DNA from: Telmatactis stephensoni
Lineage: Eukaryota > Cnidaria > Anthozoa > Actiniaria > Isophelliidae
Assembly (NCBI GenBank): GCA_029948255.1
Contig: JALIZF010001919.1
Coordinates: forward strand, 124,001 to 188,000
Length of the DNA stretch: 64,000 nt
Direction: 5' to 3'
Part shown: positions 51,901 to 63,541 of the stretch, piece by piece
How positions within the stretch are numbered: the stretch's first letter is position 1
Layout of the letters: each line of letters begins with the position of its first letter
Notes under the pieces: generated by a model
Told to the model about the DNA's origin: nothing
The model's input: only the letters and a program-made list of their open reading frames with translations
Databases searched by the model: none
Program-made: the position numbers and the translations under genes

Positions 51901-53509
51901 GAATGATAATGGTACTTTTTGAATTAAAGTGAAAAATAGTCATATATTTTATGTCAAACAAAATAAACAAACGAACAGGCAAACAAACAAACAAACAAAC
52001 AAACATGCAAATAAACAAACAAACAAACAAACAAGCAAACAAACAAACAAACAAACAAACAAAGCAAATAAGCAAGTGAGTAATAATCTACAGACTGCTG
52101 ACCAACACTGATATCTGGCGCTTCCTTGAAACGATGATCACGAATTCTCCCGCCAACAGTGTCTTTTTTCTCAAAGATGCAGACTTTGGTGTTTGAGTTG
52201 TCTTTTAGAATTTCATGCGCCATGTAAAGACCGGAGATTCCACCTCCAACGATACCCACATCGCAGTCTAAAACATATTCAAGTAAAAATGTACATAGTT
52301 GAATAAATTAATTGGTTACATTTGATAATCAGTGGTTATTTTTGATAATGTCTAAATGCATTTTGTAATTCATGTTGATGCAATTTAATACTTGTTGCAT
52401 TTGTTTCTGCAATGTTTGCTAATGAAGTGGCAATGCAATGTATTTTTTAATGAATAACGCCATTGAATGAAGAGGATCGATGCCCACAAAAAAAACGCTC
52501 ACTTTTCACTATATTGATTTGAGGATTGATTTCAAAGAAATATAAGACTTTGACTTAAACATAAACTAAGTGTGAATGTGTTCACCATTAGTTGTGAAAA
52601 AGTCCCTTTAAAACGCAAATAGTATGCCTAGCTTGAAATACGACGAGGCAAAGGCAAATAATATATAAAAATATGAACATGTTCCTTTATAAATTCTCGT
52701 CACGCAGTCAATGGAACGCGCGTTAACACCGCGGTCAAATGTCAGTGAATACGCCAAATTTCGCGGGCTTTTGCGCGGCCGCATAAAGCGCATGAAATAT
52801 CTATTTCCAAAAATTGTTTTTCGTATTATTACCATTTTGGAGTTTTTTTGTATTCCATTGTGTAGTTCAAATATAGACTTTATAAACATGTACACATACA
52901 TAGAGGTACCGAAAATCTTAATTTCAGGCACAATTTTCTTTTTGATAAATCTGATAAATTCTGTTCGGGTTTCCTATCAGGTTTTGGGATCGGCCAAATC
53001 GCATATTTGAACTGGTGACGCATCTTCAAATGTTTTTGGTTTAAACGTGATCAGGGACCATGGTGACGGGGATTTTCAGCTTTTTCTTTTCATTTTTGCT
53101 GGCGAAAATGAATTTTTTTCTTTGCCTCTTTCTTTGCACGCGAAGTTTTTTCAGTCTTTTTTCTTTGCATTAATCTTTGTTTGTTTATTTGTTTGTTTGT
53201 TTGCTTGGGTTCTTGTTTGTTTGTTTTTCCCCATTCCCTTCCTTCACTTTTTTGATGGTCTGTGCCATGCTATAGTCCACCATTACACGGGAACGCCGAT
53301 TTTATCTTTGGCGTTGGATTTGGATAAATGGGCGTTATTTTAACATTTGCGCATGTTAAAGTCGCAAAAATAGTCCCGTCCTACTAAATTTTTTCAAGAG
53401 GAGGGGAAAACGTTAACAACATTGTTTGGAATTATTTTCAGTTGCCAATTTCAAGCTTACCTGAAACACTGCCGAGGATATAAAATGGAAGAATGAGAAA
53501 ATATCGCAT
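48998..53509 (-). CDS. Secreted flavin amine oxidase (L-amino-acid-oxidase-like), copy B
   Basis: Predicted secreted FAD oxidase producing hydrogen peroxide from an amine or amino acid; the substrate cannot be read from sequence. Six exons on the minus strand: 53461-53509, 52103-52267, 51672-51714, 50467-51231, 49663-49863, 48998-49190; 1416 nt, 471 residues. Exon 1 is a signal peptide (MRYFLILPFYILGSVS). GxGxxG is intact (VGIVGGGISGLY), GGR follows, then GGMSTIIKRL, a central VVATPPGQFG segment, DGACARRW, and the C-terminal FAD-site motif (IFLVGTSFNPMRAFCEGAL). The protein ends in a run of five Asn. No counterpart of the exon 2 micro-exon of A and C was found; exons 1 and 3 have matching phases and can join directly. 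The exon 3 donor is GTCAGC, and the next-to-largest intron starts with a GC donor after exon 50467-51231. Confidence 0.88.
49225..49585. repeat. Compound tetranucleotide microsatellite
   Basis: GACT units give way to a GACC tract of about 130 bp, then GACT, GATT, a GAAT tract of about 100 bp, and finally GGAT units. The order suggests stepwise single-base drift of one tetranucleotide. It fills the last intron of oxidase copy B, starting about 35 bp upstream of its final exon's acceptor. Confidence 0.95.
51398..51595. mobile_element. Second GCTGAGACCGAAATG MITE
   Basis: CATAGAAGCTGAGACCGAAA at 51404 faces CATTTTGATCTCAGCTTCTA near 51572. The ends match those of the element at 28868-29122. In the intron of copy B between exons 50467-51231 and 51672-51714. 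Confidence 0.7.
51958..52072. repeat. (AAAC)n microsatellite
   Basis: About 28 AAAC/ACAA units, beginning about 30 bp past the exon 3 donor of copy B. Apparent open frames (FVCLFVCL) come from the repeat. Confidence 0.95.
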
Positions 53510-53571
53510 CTTTAGGAATCCCTGATCTGTAAATAATCTGTAAAGATATTTTCTATTAAGAGAGGTTCAAC

Positions 53572-53584
53572 GATATATATAAGG
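53572..53584 (-). promoter_or_regulatory. TATA-like motif upstream of oxidase copy B
   Basis: CCTTATATATATCG on the minus strand, about 65 bp upstream of the copy B ATG (53509). Confidence 0.45.
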
Positions 53585-54484
53585 ACCCGGACTAACAGCT
53601 GATACATATTGTACCGAGTTGCAGATGTATATGTTCTTCGTTATTTCCATCAAATTATTTTTCGTTCTATGTAATTTTCTGCATTTAAAACGGTCGTTAA
53701 TTTAAATGATAATAAGATAATATGTAAATGACCAAGTCATTTGAAAATGCTCAGAAATGCCAATATCGTCATGCAGTTTCTATGGTATTTCTTAAAAATT
53801 GTTTTTTGAGCTAATATGCACATGGCCAAGTCATTTGAAAATGCTCAGAAATGCTAATATCGTCTTTGAGAATTTCTAGTACATTTTCTATGGTAATTCT
53901 TAAAAATTTCATATTTTCCTCAACCACGTTATGAAAATATATATTGCAGACGTACTAACAAGAACTTGAAAATGCTCACATTTGTAATTAGTTCGATAGA
54001 AACGAGTCTGATTTGAAACATTACAAACACAACCAGCTTTCATTTCGGTCTTGGCTTGTGAACCGCGATCGAGAACGTTTTTTGAAATAAGTGTATATAT
54101 TTTTTCGTTTCCCCGGAACCTCGTTGCTTTGTGCGTGATCACTGAACCAGAATATCGAAAGTGAACTATTATTTTTGCCTACCCTTTGCGTTAGTACTCT
54201 CGTTCCGTCAAACCAAGCCTTTTGGCTTATTAAAACATTTTGTACTAGAATGGTTGCAAAAAACCGTGAAATAAAGATTGAATGCTAGTGTCAAATAGTT
54301 TAACAGATAAATCAAATTAAATCACTCATTTGAGCCTCAGCACTAGAAATAGTCGTCGATAACAATTTGTGATCGATAACCAAAACAATTGACAACTAAA
54401 ATTCCAATGAGCTCAATGTGTTATCAACAGCTATTTTTTTTCCAGTGTGTAAACTAATAGCAATGGATAATAATTAGCTATCGA

Positions 54485-54820
54485 TAACTATGCACTAGAG
54501 TGATTTTCACTGGACTGTGAAATAGTTACTAAGCTAATAGACACTAACGGACTCTGCACCCATTGCTTTCTTTTGTTGCAATACAACTATTAGACACTAT
54601 TAAACACTGACTATTAGTAATTGTTTCACAGTCCGATGAAAATCACTCTACTTGGTTTACAAACTGTTAGAACGATAACACTAAAACCGTGAAATAACTT
54701 AGCAACTAAATAGAGACAAATAGTAGCAAAACCCTTTGTTTTCTATTGTTTCATTAGTACTATTTGTACATTTTAGTTAGTACTTGTTTCACGGTTTTAG
54801 TGTTATCGCTCTACAAGCCA
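54485..54820. mobile_element. Two adjacent palindromic elements
   Basis: First palindrome: TAGAGTGATTTTCACTGGAC (54495) against GTCCGATGAAAATCACTCTA (54632), with ACTAATAG/CTATTAG inside. Second palindrome: GATAACACTAAAACCGTGAA (54674) against TTCACGGTTTTAGTGTTATC (54789). They share the plan CTATTAG/TTAGTA near the centre, so they look like related MITEs side by side. Between copies B and C. Confidence 0.8.
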
Positions 54821-55312
54821 CGGAAAGAAATGTTTAAATTTCATGTACTTATCAGTAATAACGGTTTCCTTTCGTTAATTCTTCGTCGATTTCTGTTGAA
54901 TTACACTATACAGATGAATAACGGTATGCCTCGAACAGCTTCTTTAGCATCTGGTTGGCACGAACTATGAAGACTATGAGAGGGAGGAGAGACTGGGGAT
55001 TAGGCAAAAAGACCTACCGCTTCTCTGATGACCGTATCCAGATTGATCAGTCTTGAATTATTTGATTAGTATTTTTTTAATAAGTGATTATACCTAAAAA
55101 TTTTCATGCTTTCTTATATGAATTAGATAATTTTTAATTAATTGAACAGATTTTCATACACATTTTTAAACGATATTTTTAAAATACTAAAATTAAACTG
55201 AAAATAATTTTTTTAATATGAAATTTTAAGAAAACTACACCCTAAGAAGCAATTATATTTGTTCATTTTTTACGCCGTGATATTCAGAGTTTTAAACCAA
55301 TTTTAGAATTAC

Positions 55313-55400
55313 CTATCTCGGATTCCAGAGATGCCAGAAATGATGCCAGAAACGTAAAGAATCGAACAAAACGACCTTTTGCACCCAGCGAAGTTGTCAT
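55313..55400 (-). CDS. Candidate alternative signal-peptide first exon
   Basis: An ATG at 55400 opens a 29-codon frame with a hydrophobic core (RFFTFLASFLASL), ending in phase 1 at a GTAATT donor. This is the same phase as the first exons of all three oxidases, and it lies upstream of copy B. It could be an alternative first exon spliced to 52267, or chance. Confidence 0.25.
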
Positions 55401-55486
55401 GAGTTGTCGTCCTTAGAAAACTGTCGACAAACGTCACTGTAAAAATGTCTGAAAAGCAATTAAACTGAGCTGATTTTTACAATTTT

Positions 55487-58400
55487 TCAACCACTTTTTT
55501 TGATCTTGGAAACAATGTTTTTCAGAGATTTCAATATATTGTTAACTGTTGATCTATGATACTTGTTGCAAACTTCGACTTGTTTCTTGCTCCTCCAGAC
55601 TTCTTTGAGTGCATGACGACACGACGACAGCGCTCCCTCGCAAAAACCACGCATCGGGTTATAAGACGTTCCAACTAAAAAGATGTCTTCATCTAGGAAT
55701 GGTCTTTTGGCCCAGTTGCTAATGTCTTTCATTGTGAAAGGTGTGCCTGACTTTTGAAAGTGCCTATAAAAGACAAAGAATTTAAAACTGTTCACGGCGG
55801 TTGGTTATAAACGAATTAGAGTTCAGTTTGGGGATCGGTCCCTGGATGTACCAACACTCAGGGCCTCTGAATAGCTGAAGTTGCTTCCCTTGTAATTACA
55901 TCGGCGCAGATGACTACCTGATAAACCGTACTTCTTCCTTGACAAGGTCGTGAAATCCTAGGCCCAGTCCCTCCAAAATTACTAAAGATTATAGCCTTGT
56001 ATATGTATTGGAGGGACTAGTTGAAAGAACCGCCACAATACCATTTAGAAAGAGCAAGATCTTGGAGTTTCTCTCTGTGCGCGTGGCCTGTCCCAGCCCT
56101 AGTTCATGTTCATCATTGTGAATCATTTGTGAAGAATTACTATGACATGCTATAACAATGGCTTAAAGATCATCGGAAAATCTAGTCAGTGTTACCTTAC
56201 AACGTTATGAGAAAATTCTAAGGCTTTAGTTGTGCACTACTAGAAGTATATATCGTCAATTATTTCATACTTGACACGGTTTTTCTTTGTTATTCATAGG
56301 GCTCTATATCGCTTATTGTGTGCGCCATGTTGGCGGGCAAGTTTTGTCGATTTCAGTGTTTTGTCAAAGAGTTGGTTTTGGTCAGTATCAGTTCAACTCC
56401 AGATCGTCCTCATACTTCCTTAGGCCTCTTACATGTGGACACTGAGACTTAGCTAGAAATTTCTTAGAAATGTACTAATGTATAAGTAGCGATTTTTGGT
56501 GTAAAAAGTCAATTTGATCAATGACTGGGCCGACTCGAACCCGAGACCCTCTGTCCTCCTATACACGACTTTACGCACTATACTATAGAGCTAATAACTG
56601 ATGAAATAATTTCAACAAAAAAGCGGCTCTTGGAATACAATGCATATACCTACGTCAAAAAAGGGTTGTCGGAGCCAAAGGCAATAGGCAATAGGCAATA
56701 GGCGATAGGCTGGGTCACTCCATGACTCATGCATAGTTAGGGTTTCCTATTTGTTTTTACCAAAAAATTATAGTATTCAGATAATTATATCTAACTTTCG
56801 GAGCAAGACGAATATAAACAAGAGCTTATTTTTATTTGATCTTGGTTATTCAGAGTTGGGACGACCGAAGCTATATTTCCTATCGCCTTTGAATCTGACA
56901 ACCTTTTTGGGAAGAGGTGCATATATTATGGCATATTGCCTCCGTTCTCTGTATTTAAACGTTAATGTGGAACCAGTGTGAAGATATGACGTGTCGTTAT
57001 ATATGTTTGGAATGATATAATTATGTTATTATTAAACCTCACCATGCAGAATCCCAATATTGGTATTTAGTATGAATTGGCTTGGGAATTTTTACTCCAA
57101 ACTTTGCCTCCAAAGCTCTATGGACTTCTAACTCTAGATAACTAGTGTTGGTGTTTAGGTCAGCCATCTCTTTCCATCTTCTCGCACAAGCGCCATCGGT
57201 GTACACGGTATAAAGAACTCCTTCCCCGTTGGTGCCGTACTCTCTGAAAGAGAAAATAATAGTTAATGATTTAATGTTATCAAGTGAACATCTGTTTGAT
57301 GTATATTACAAGATATATATAAGTTTCAAAATTTATATATATATAAGGATAATTAATTTTATAAAGACATGCTGCAGCAAAACATTTGTCATATACATCA
57401 CTTACCTGTCAGCAAGGTTTTCTCCAATGCAGTTATCATGAGAACGGAAGATCTGACCTGGTGTAAGGAACCCCTTCTTCCACCAAGGGTTTTTGTAGAC
57501 GGCGGCACCTTTGAATGCTGGAATTGGCAGAATTGACTTAAACTGGGGCGTGTCTTGAATCTTCTTGGCAACTGTACCTTTAACCTTCCCAAATTGTTCA
57601 GGTGTTGTTGCTACTACGAGCTTTTGAGATGTGATCCTTAGATTGGGAGTGAGAATAAGGTAGTTGGAATCTTCTTTGGTTATTGATTGTACCTCAGTAC
57701 TTGTGTAAATCTTGCCTCCTAATGTTTTGACTTCTTCGTTTAGTCTTTTGATAATTGTGGACATACCACCCTGTGGTATTACATATTTTCCAGATAGACG
57801 AGTTCCCCATACATACATCAACTCTAAAAAATGGATCGGACTAACTAGCTCTTGAAATTGGCTTCTGTGTACGCTTGTATCTGATAAGAAGTTAGTACCT
57901 TCAGACGATATCATGTTCGAAAGAAACCTGTTAACTGTTGCATAGTTCTTTGCTTGTGCAACGTTTTCTGGCTTTAACAAGTAACCCCATAGTTCATATC
58001 TAGTCATGTTCCCAAATTTTGGATGAGCTTTTAGTGCAGGATATCCTTCTTTGATATCTTCGGTGTTGTTTGCTATTATCCCTCTTGCGCTGAGTAACAT
58101 TGGTTTTACAAAGTTCCATTCCTCGGTTGTAATGTTCAGTTGTTTCAAGAGGTCACTAAAATTTTAAGAAGATATTTATTAATTGGCCCAGAATCTAAAT
58201 ACATAGCACAATACTTAGAATTTCTATCTGCAAAAAAACCTTGGGGAATTCACACTACATTTTTTATATATTTTCATAGTTTGATTTCAGTAACATTTTC
58301 TGAGCCACCTTGCCTCGTTCTTCGTTCTCTATACCAGAATCCTTTTCAAGAGCCTTTTGTATTCAAATTATATATTCCTTCGAGAATACAAACACAATAG

Positions 58401-60256
58401 CTTTGATTACCGAACAAATGCTACTCGAAAAGGATTCTGGTATAGAGAGGGGACAAAAACGTCATCATGCTAGGGGCTTATTTCTTAGTCATTTCCTGCA
58501 TCTTTTTTGAGAGAAAGAACTCATTACATTAATCAAAAGACATCGGACGAAAAGCATGAAACAAAAAGAAAAATGATGAAGGAACCTATTCTCCAGATTA
58601 TATAATTAAGATGAAATAACAACACGATCAAATCAAATGTGTGTCAGTGTAAACAGGTATCTCTCTTTCATATCCACTGATTTTTTCCCGCTTCACAAAG
58701 GTGATTCAAGAGAGATAGGGTTACGTTGTAACTGAGAAATTACGTACTGATCATCTTGTTTAACAAATTGAGAAATATTTAAGTGTGTATTTACAGAATC
58801 AGCTTTTGCTTTGTATCGATCCTCCAAGCTCCAAGTCCTGTCGACAAACAAACAGTTAAGTGAACAAACAGATATATAAGTGAACACATTCGGCAAGCTA
58901 TATCCACCTATTTCAAAAAAGGGCAAAAGGACCAAAGTTATGCGACTGATGGACCTGAAAGGAAGTATGGGTAGAAACTATAAAACCAAATGAATACATG
59001 CATGCGGAGCGATAGAAGACGTGAAGCTTGTGAAGCATGAATCTCCTCATTTTGGCTTCAATATCATATAGCCACAGAGAGCCCGGTAATCCCGAATTAT
59101 GCACTGGGTAGGAAAGAAATCTTAGTTGCTAATACAGCCAGAGTGTTTTTTTAATTGAGTATAATCTTTACGTCTCCTAGCGCTCATGCAAATATCCGAA
59201 AGAATTTCATGCGTTAAGTAATGTCAAAAAATCAAGACAAGAAAATAAAACAAATATGTAAATTCGGTCTAGTCGCGTTGGCTCTGTGCCTCTTGTCCGA
59301 CAACCTTATTTGATGAAATAGGTTGTATGATTATGCATCCTGAAATCACCACCAGAGTTTCACATCAGTTTCACATGAAAGAATTTGAACAAATGAACTG
59401 ACCAACACTGATTTCTGGAGCTTCCTTAAAACGATGATCGTGAATTCTTCCGCCAAGGGTGTCTTCTTTCTCAAAGATGCAAACCTTGGTGTTTGAGTTG
59501 TCTTTTAGAATTTCATACGCCATGTAAAGACCGGAGATTCCACCTCCAATGATAGCCACATCGCATTCTAGTATCAATGTCAGAAAATCAATGAAAATGA
59601 CGTTAAGAGGGGATTTTTTTCAAGTTCGAGCAGTGAACGACAAAAACTCCTGAGTTGAAGAATAGCTTTTGTACAAAACTAAAACCATTTCTATAAGAAA
59701 GTTTAAGTTGTTTGTAAGTAGTTTTGGCCTATAAAAGGTGAATCAAAGTGTTAATCCAAAGCGAAAATTTGGATCGAAAATGAGATTTAGGCCTTCATTT
59801 GCTCATTTGCTGTATGTTTTCTTTATATTCAGCTTGAAAAAGCTGAATCCCAACACAACTTCAAGAAAAAGTCTTTGTACAATCCAAAAATCCGTTTTAA
59901 ACAGTTATTTTATCTTGGTACATCAGTTTTTAACCGGTAGAAAAAGGATTTGACTAGTGTTAATCCAGAACGAAAATTTGGATTAAAACTCGCACGAAGG
60001 TGTAGTTTTTGGCGCTTTTCGCCATTATTGCTCGTCATTGAAAAAAATCTCCTCTTAAGTTCTTTTTTGGCGTGTTCTGTGCTAATTGCTTTTTGCAATA
60101 ATTCAGCGCAACATTCCATGAGTTATTTTACATTTGTCATTATTGATACGAGCATGTATCTCACTTCCCTATGATACCGAGCTCGTCACATTTTGTAACA
60201 CATAATCACAGTTCAAGATAACTTCTTCCAACAAATTGTAAAAACATCATCAACAC

Positions 60257-60330
<74 letters not shown>

Positions 60331-63300
60331 CAACTTTATTTCACGAGGGTAACACGTGACAGTAAACTGATAAACTTGTGGCCCTCATGAAGAATAGCCA
60401 ATTCCAAATCTATACATGACCATTTAATTGTAATTTATACTGAATTAGTTGATCAAAATGCGATTCGCCAACTAGTTTAGGAGTTTTGAAACATTCTTTT
60501 TACAATTTGGTCGAATCATGATGCATACGATTTAGATATACACCTATTTCAAAAAACGCTGTCGGGCGAAACTGCTTCAAGCCTACGCAATTAGACCGAA
60601 TAGGAGTATGGGTAGGCAATAAAATTTTCTCGCTTTTCAGCTTTTGTCCTTTATTTTTAACATCGACGAATGAACTTCTTTTGTGCCATGATAAGCTAAG
60701 CCAATGAAGTTGAGGATAATTGTCCAGATATTCTTATGGTTTTATAGCCTTTAATGATTTCTACCCCTACTCCCTTGCTGGTGAGTTGACTACCCGACAA
60801 CGTTTAATAAAAGAGGTGTACAAATAAAGAAATTGCTCACATACCAATTGAAGTCTTGCGTCTTGCCATGACATTTTTAACTGAATTTCAATAAAACATT
60901 ATATGAGCATATAACCATATCTTGCTTTTAATATATACACGTACAAAATCACGTCTAAACGAAATTTAGGGAGCGGTCTCCAGACTTGTCAAAAATATTT
61001 ACTGCGTAACTGGCATTGGCGGGTTGAGGAAGTTGAAAACGAAGTTCCTCTAGCGCGGGGTGGCTGTCAACATGCACATGTGTAGGTGTAGGAAGATAAT
61101 TTGTTATACATATATAGCCATTTCAATTAACGTTGTCGCTGAAGAAAAGGCCTAAAGTGGCCTAATGCATTTCAACTACTATCTTTTGTTTATAACGAAA
61201 CTTCGCTGTAGGCTATCTAAGAATGTAGTAATATAATGTCCTAGTTGTAGAATTTGCAAGCATACAGTGAGTTATACTGTAATACATGTCACTTGGTTGA
61301 AAAATAAAAATTTCATGATTCGCTCGTCAAAGCTTTAGGCTTTAGGCTTTTTCAGCGACAATGCTAATTTAGTTAGCTCATATATATTTGCCCTCATATA
61401 GAGGGCTTGCCTGGAACGTGAGATCATGAATTATTAATGAGCTATTGGACACGGCGACCTTGTTTGAGCACAGGAGGCCCAAGCTCTCTATGAGGCGAAT
61501 ATTATAACAGTTATAAAGCTTTGCATGGGAGTTTAGGTTCCAATTCCGCTCTATAACTCCATAAATAATAAAGCAAATAAAGTCTAACTTTTATACAGTA
61601 CTGCTTGTGTTATTGGTATTCTTCGGTAGCGATTTCAGGCCATTTCGTCGATTTTTGCTGAGTTCTCTTTCCACTACTAAGAAGGAGGAAAGGACGGAAG
61701 GCCAACGGACTGACCAACTCTCGAAAATCGCTCGATTCTTAGACTAAACCACGTCCCCTTGCTTCGACACTCCGCATCACGAAAGCCAGATAGTTGTTCA
61801 AGTTTATCATAAAATATCCCACAAAAGTTCTGCCGTCGAGGAATCAATCCAGCGAGAATTTCAAATGACCAGCCATTTTGAAGCAGTTCAAAGCCGCGGC
61901 AAGACTTCTTGTCAGGCAGCTGGGGACCGTTACGGCCTGGCACGGGTCAAATTTCTCCCAACGAGTCCCCCCATGGTCAGGAAATAGTAAACCGCCATGA
62001 AGACATTTTCAACTTCTTGTGTCTTTATATACTTTCTCATGAAGAGCAGATGAGAGAAAGAGCTTGGCGTGCATTTTATTCTGCCATATCACGGAATAAA
62101 GAAATTATGTCTGTTTATGAATTTTGATAAAAAACTAAAGGATTCATGCGAATTGTTATTGTCAGTACGCCGTAATTTGGCGTTTGCACGAGTGCTTTTG
62201 TTTCTGACTTATCAACAAAGAATTCTTGTACATCATGCACGCATTGACTGCGCTTGGTTAACAATAGTGAATAATTGTTATACGTTTCAAATTGTGCGCG
62301 TCACAGAATTCAATTCAAAAGAATTTGTTGCTGTGATAAATCGTAGACAATAGCAGTTCCAGAGCACAAAATCATTGACGTACATCGCTTCAATATTTAC
62401 TTTGCGTTTTCAGTGAGCATAAAAATCCGTGTGCTTATAGTGTATTAATCAGTTACGGTCCTCTGGAAAAATAAAGGAAAAAAATCGAACACTTAACGTT
62501 TGGATCGCACGTTTTGCGAAAACGCCCATAAAACCGAAGAAAATTTAAACACTGAGTTTTCAGCTTCATTCACATATCATTCGCTTTGGCGAAATCGCGT
62601 TGCTGTACGTACATCCTTCCAGTTTTTCCATAAAGTACTATGTACTAGGGGGATATGAGATTAAAATGAGCGATTTTGGGGGTAAATAAATATCGAAGAA
62701 GTAGTAAAATTTGCCAAAGGGAGTGTGGTCTTCAATATTTTGCATAAATTATACCCTTAATATCCGTGAAATCCGTCCGATCTTCCCAAAACACATTCAG
62801 TGTTGTTTTTCAGTCCATACGTAACTAACGTGTTAAAATGGATTTGAAATTGAAGTCAATCTGTTTAGGCATGAGAGTTTCAAAGTTGGAAGCTGTTCAT
62901 GTAAAAATATCGGGTCGAGCCACCTTAATACGATTCATATGCTTATGCGCTTGTAGAGCAATTACAGTAACACCTCTGGGACAATTTGTAGAGCACTTGT
63001 AGAGCAATTCTTTACCGAATAATTGGCGAATGGAAGTTACTCAAATTATAGAGTAAATGTATGTCAGCACCATCTTGGAAGACATATCGTTATCCTCCAA
63101 CATGGCTGGCACAATTTCAGAACATAAATTCAAGCATTAAACTGATAAATGTCACTTAATTGAACTATAAATTGTACTTCTAAGTATATATGAAACCAAA
63201 CTAATTTAATTTGATTAGACGCGGACTTTGCGTTGTGACACAACTCAAGGATTCTAGTCTTCTAAAACTCGAGTCAGCAGTCTATAGCCCTGTCCTCAGT

Positions 63301-63444
63301 GTCCTGGCTTTGCCAGCGCCTTGAGGTAAGATTCATGATATGATGTCTTAACCGAAATCTTGGGATGCTGAAAAACTCTGATTGACACTTACCCGAAGCA
63401 GATATGACGACAATATAAACACCCAGAATAAAAAATCCACGCAT
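55487..63444 (-). CDS. Secreted flavin amine oxidase (L-amino-acid-oxidase-like), copy C
   Basis: Seven exons on the minus strand: 63393-63444 (signal peptide MRGFFILGVYIVVISAS), 60845-60880 (36-nt micro-exon, basic), 59403-59567, 58795-58837, 57406-58155, 57043-57243, 55487-55763; 1524 nt, 507 residues, all phases consistent. GxGxxG lies at residues 37-42 (AIIGGGISG), GGR at 68-70, then GGMSTIIKRLNEEV, VVATTPEQFG, DGACARRW and the C-terminal FAD-site motif IFLVGTSYNPMRGFCEGAL. The C-terminus is a lysine-rich tail (NILKSLKNIVSKIKKSG) absent from copies A and B. Exon 57043-57243 differs from copy B's 49663-49863 by only scattered bases, so the two are recent duplicates. Its exon 5 donor is GTAAGT, where A and B have GCAAGT. 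Predicted role as for copy B; substrate unknown. Confidence 0.88.
56440..56600 (-). mobile_element. tRNA-derived SINE
   Basis: On the minus strand, AGCTCTATAGTATAGTGCGT has an A-box-like start and GGGTCTCGGGTTCGAGTCGG the B-box. A non-tRNA body follows down to about 56440. Last intron of copy C. Confidence 0.65.
56655..56715. repeat. Short tandem GGCAATA repeat
   Basis: Three to four copies of AGGCAATAGGC-type units at 56680-56712, after AAAAAGGGTTGTCGG, an end resembling the GTTGTCG elements at 60538 and 61115. Confidence 0.7.
58325..58450. mobile_element. Hairpin (MITE-like) element
   Basis: CTCTATACCAGAATCCTTTT (58328) is the reverse complement of AAAAGGATTCTGGTATAGAG (58428). Arms extend to about 26 bp. 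Intron 4 of copy C. Confidence 0.8.
60255..60332. repeat. (AAT)n microsatellite, LINE-tail-like
   Basis: About 25 AAT units followed by CAACTTTATTTCACGAGGGT, resembling a reversed LINE 3' end. Intron 2 of copy C. Confidence 0.8.
60538..60822. mobile_element. MITE-like inverted-repeat element
   Basis: TACACCTATTTCAAAAAACG then CTGTCGGG is matched by CCCGACAACGTTTAATAAAA then GAGGTGTA on the right. About 285 bp, non-coding. Confidence 0.75.
61112..61395. mobile_element. MITE with TIR around GTTGTCGCTGAA...TTCAGCGACAA
   Basis: ATATATAGCCATTTCAATTA then ACGTTGTCGCTGAAGAAAAGGCCTAAAG on the left is matched by CTTTAGGCTTTTTCAGCGAC then AATGCTAATTTAGTTAGCTCATATATAT on the right. The right half (from GTAGAATTTGCAAGCATACA) recurs at 47818-47960. 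Confidence 0.8.
61400..63390. other. Intron 1 of copy C, remainder: nothing recognised
   Basis: Short frames at 61677-61943 (-) and 61909-62353 (+) have no recognised motif, start context or splice logic. No RNA gene seen. AT-rich with scattered simple sequence. Confidence 0.5.
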
Positions 63445-63530
63445 CGTTTGGGATAATCAGTCTAAAATACTTGATTCAATACACTAGGTCCAGTAATCTT
63501 TAACCAATAAAGATACTTGGTATCTTACTG

Positions 63531-63541
63531 TCTATATATAG
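63531..63541 (-). promoter_or_regulatory. TATA box-like motif of oxidase copy C
   Basis: CTATATATAGA on the minus strand, about 90 bp upstream of the copy C ATG (63444), a good fit to a TATA box with a 5' leader of about 60 nt. The rest, 63545-64000, holds no recognised gene. Confidence 0.5.

Noticed and set aside
51875..52111. VCLFVCLF and KQTNKQTN frames, and a GTAAAT-like extension of oxidase exon 3
   Set aside because: Products of the (AAAC)n microsatellite; the exon ends at the GTCAGC donor at 52103 by comparison with copies A and C.
61677..62353. Frames in intron 1 of copy C as a nested gene
   Set aside because: Short, overlapping on opposite strands, no motif, no splice partners.
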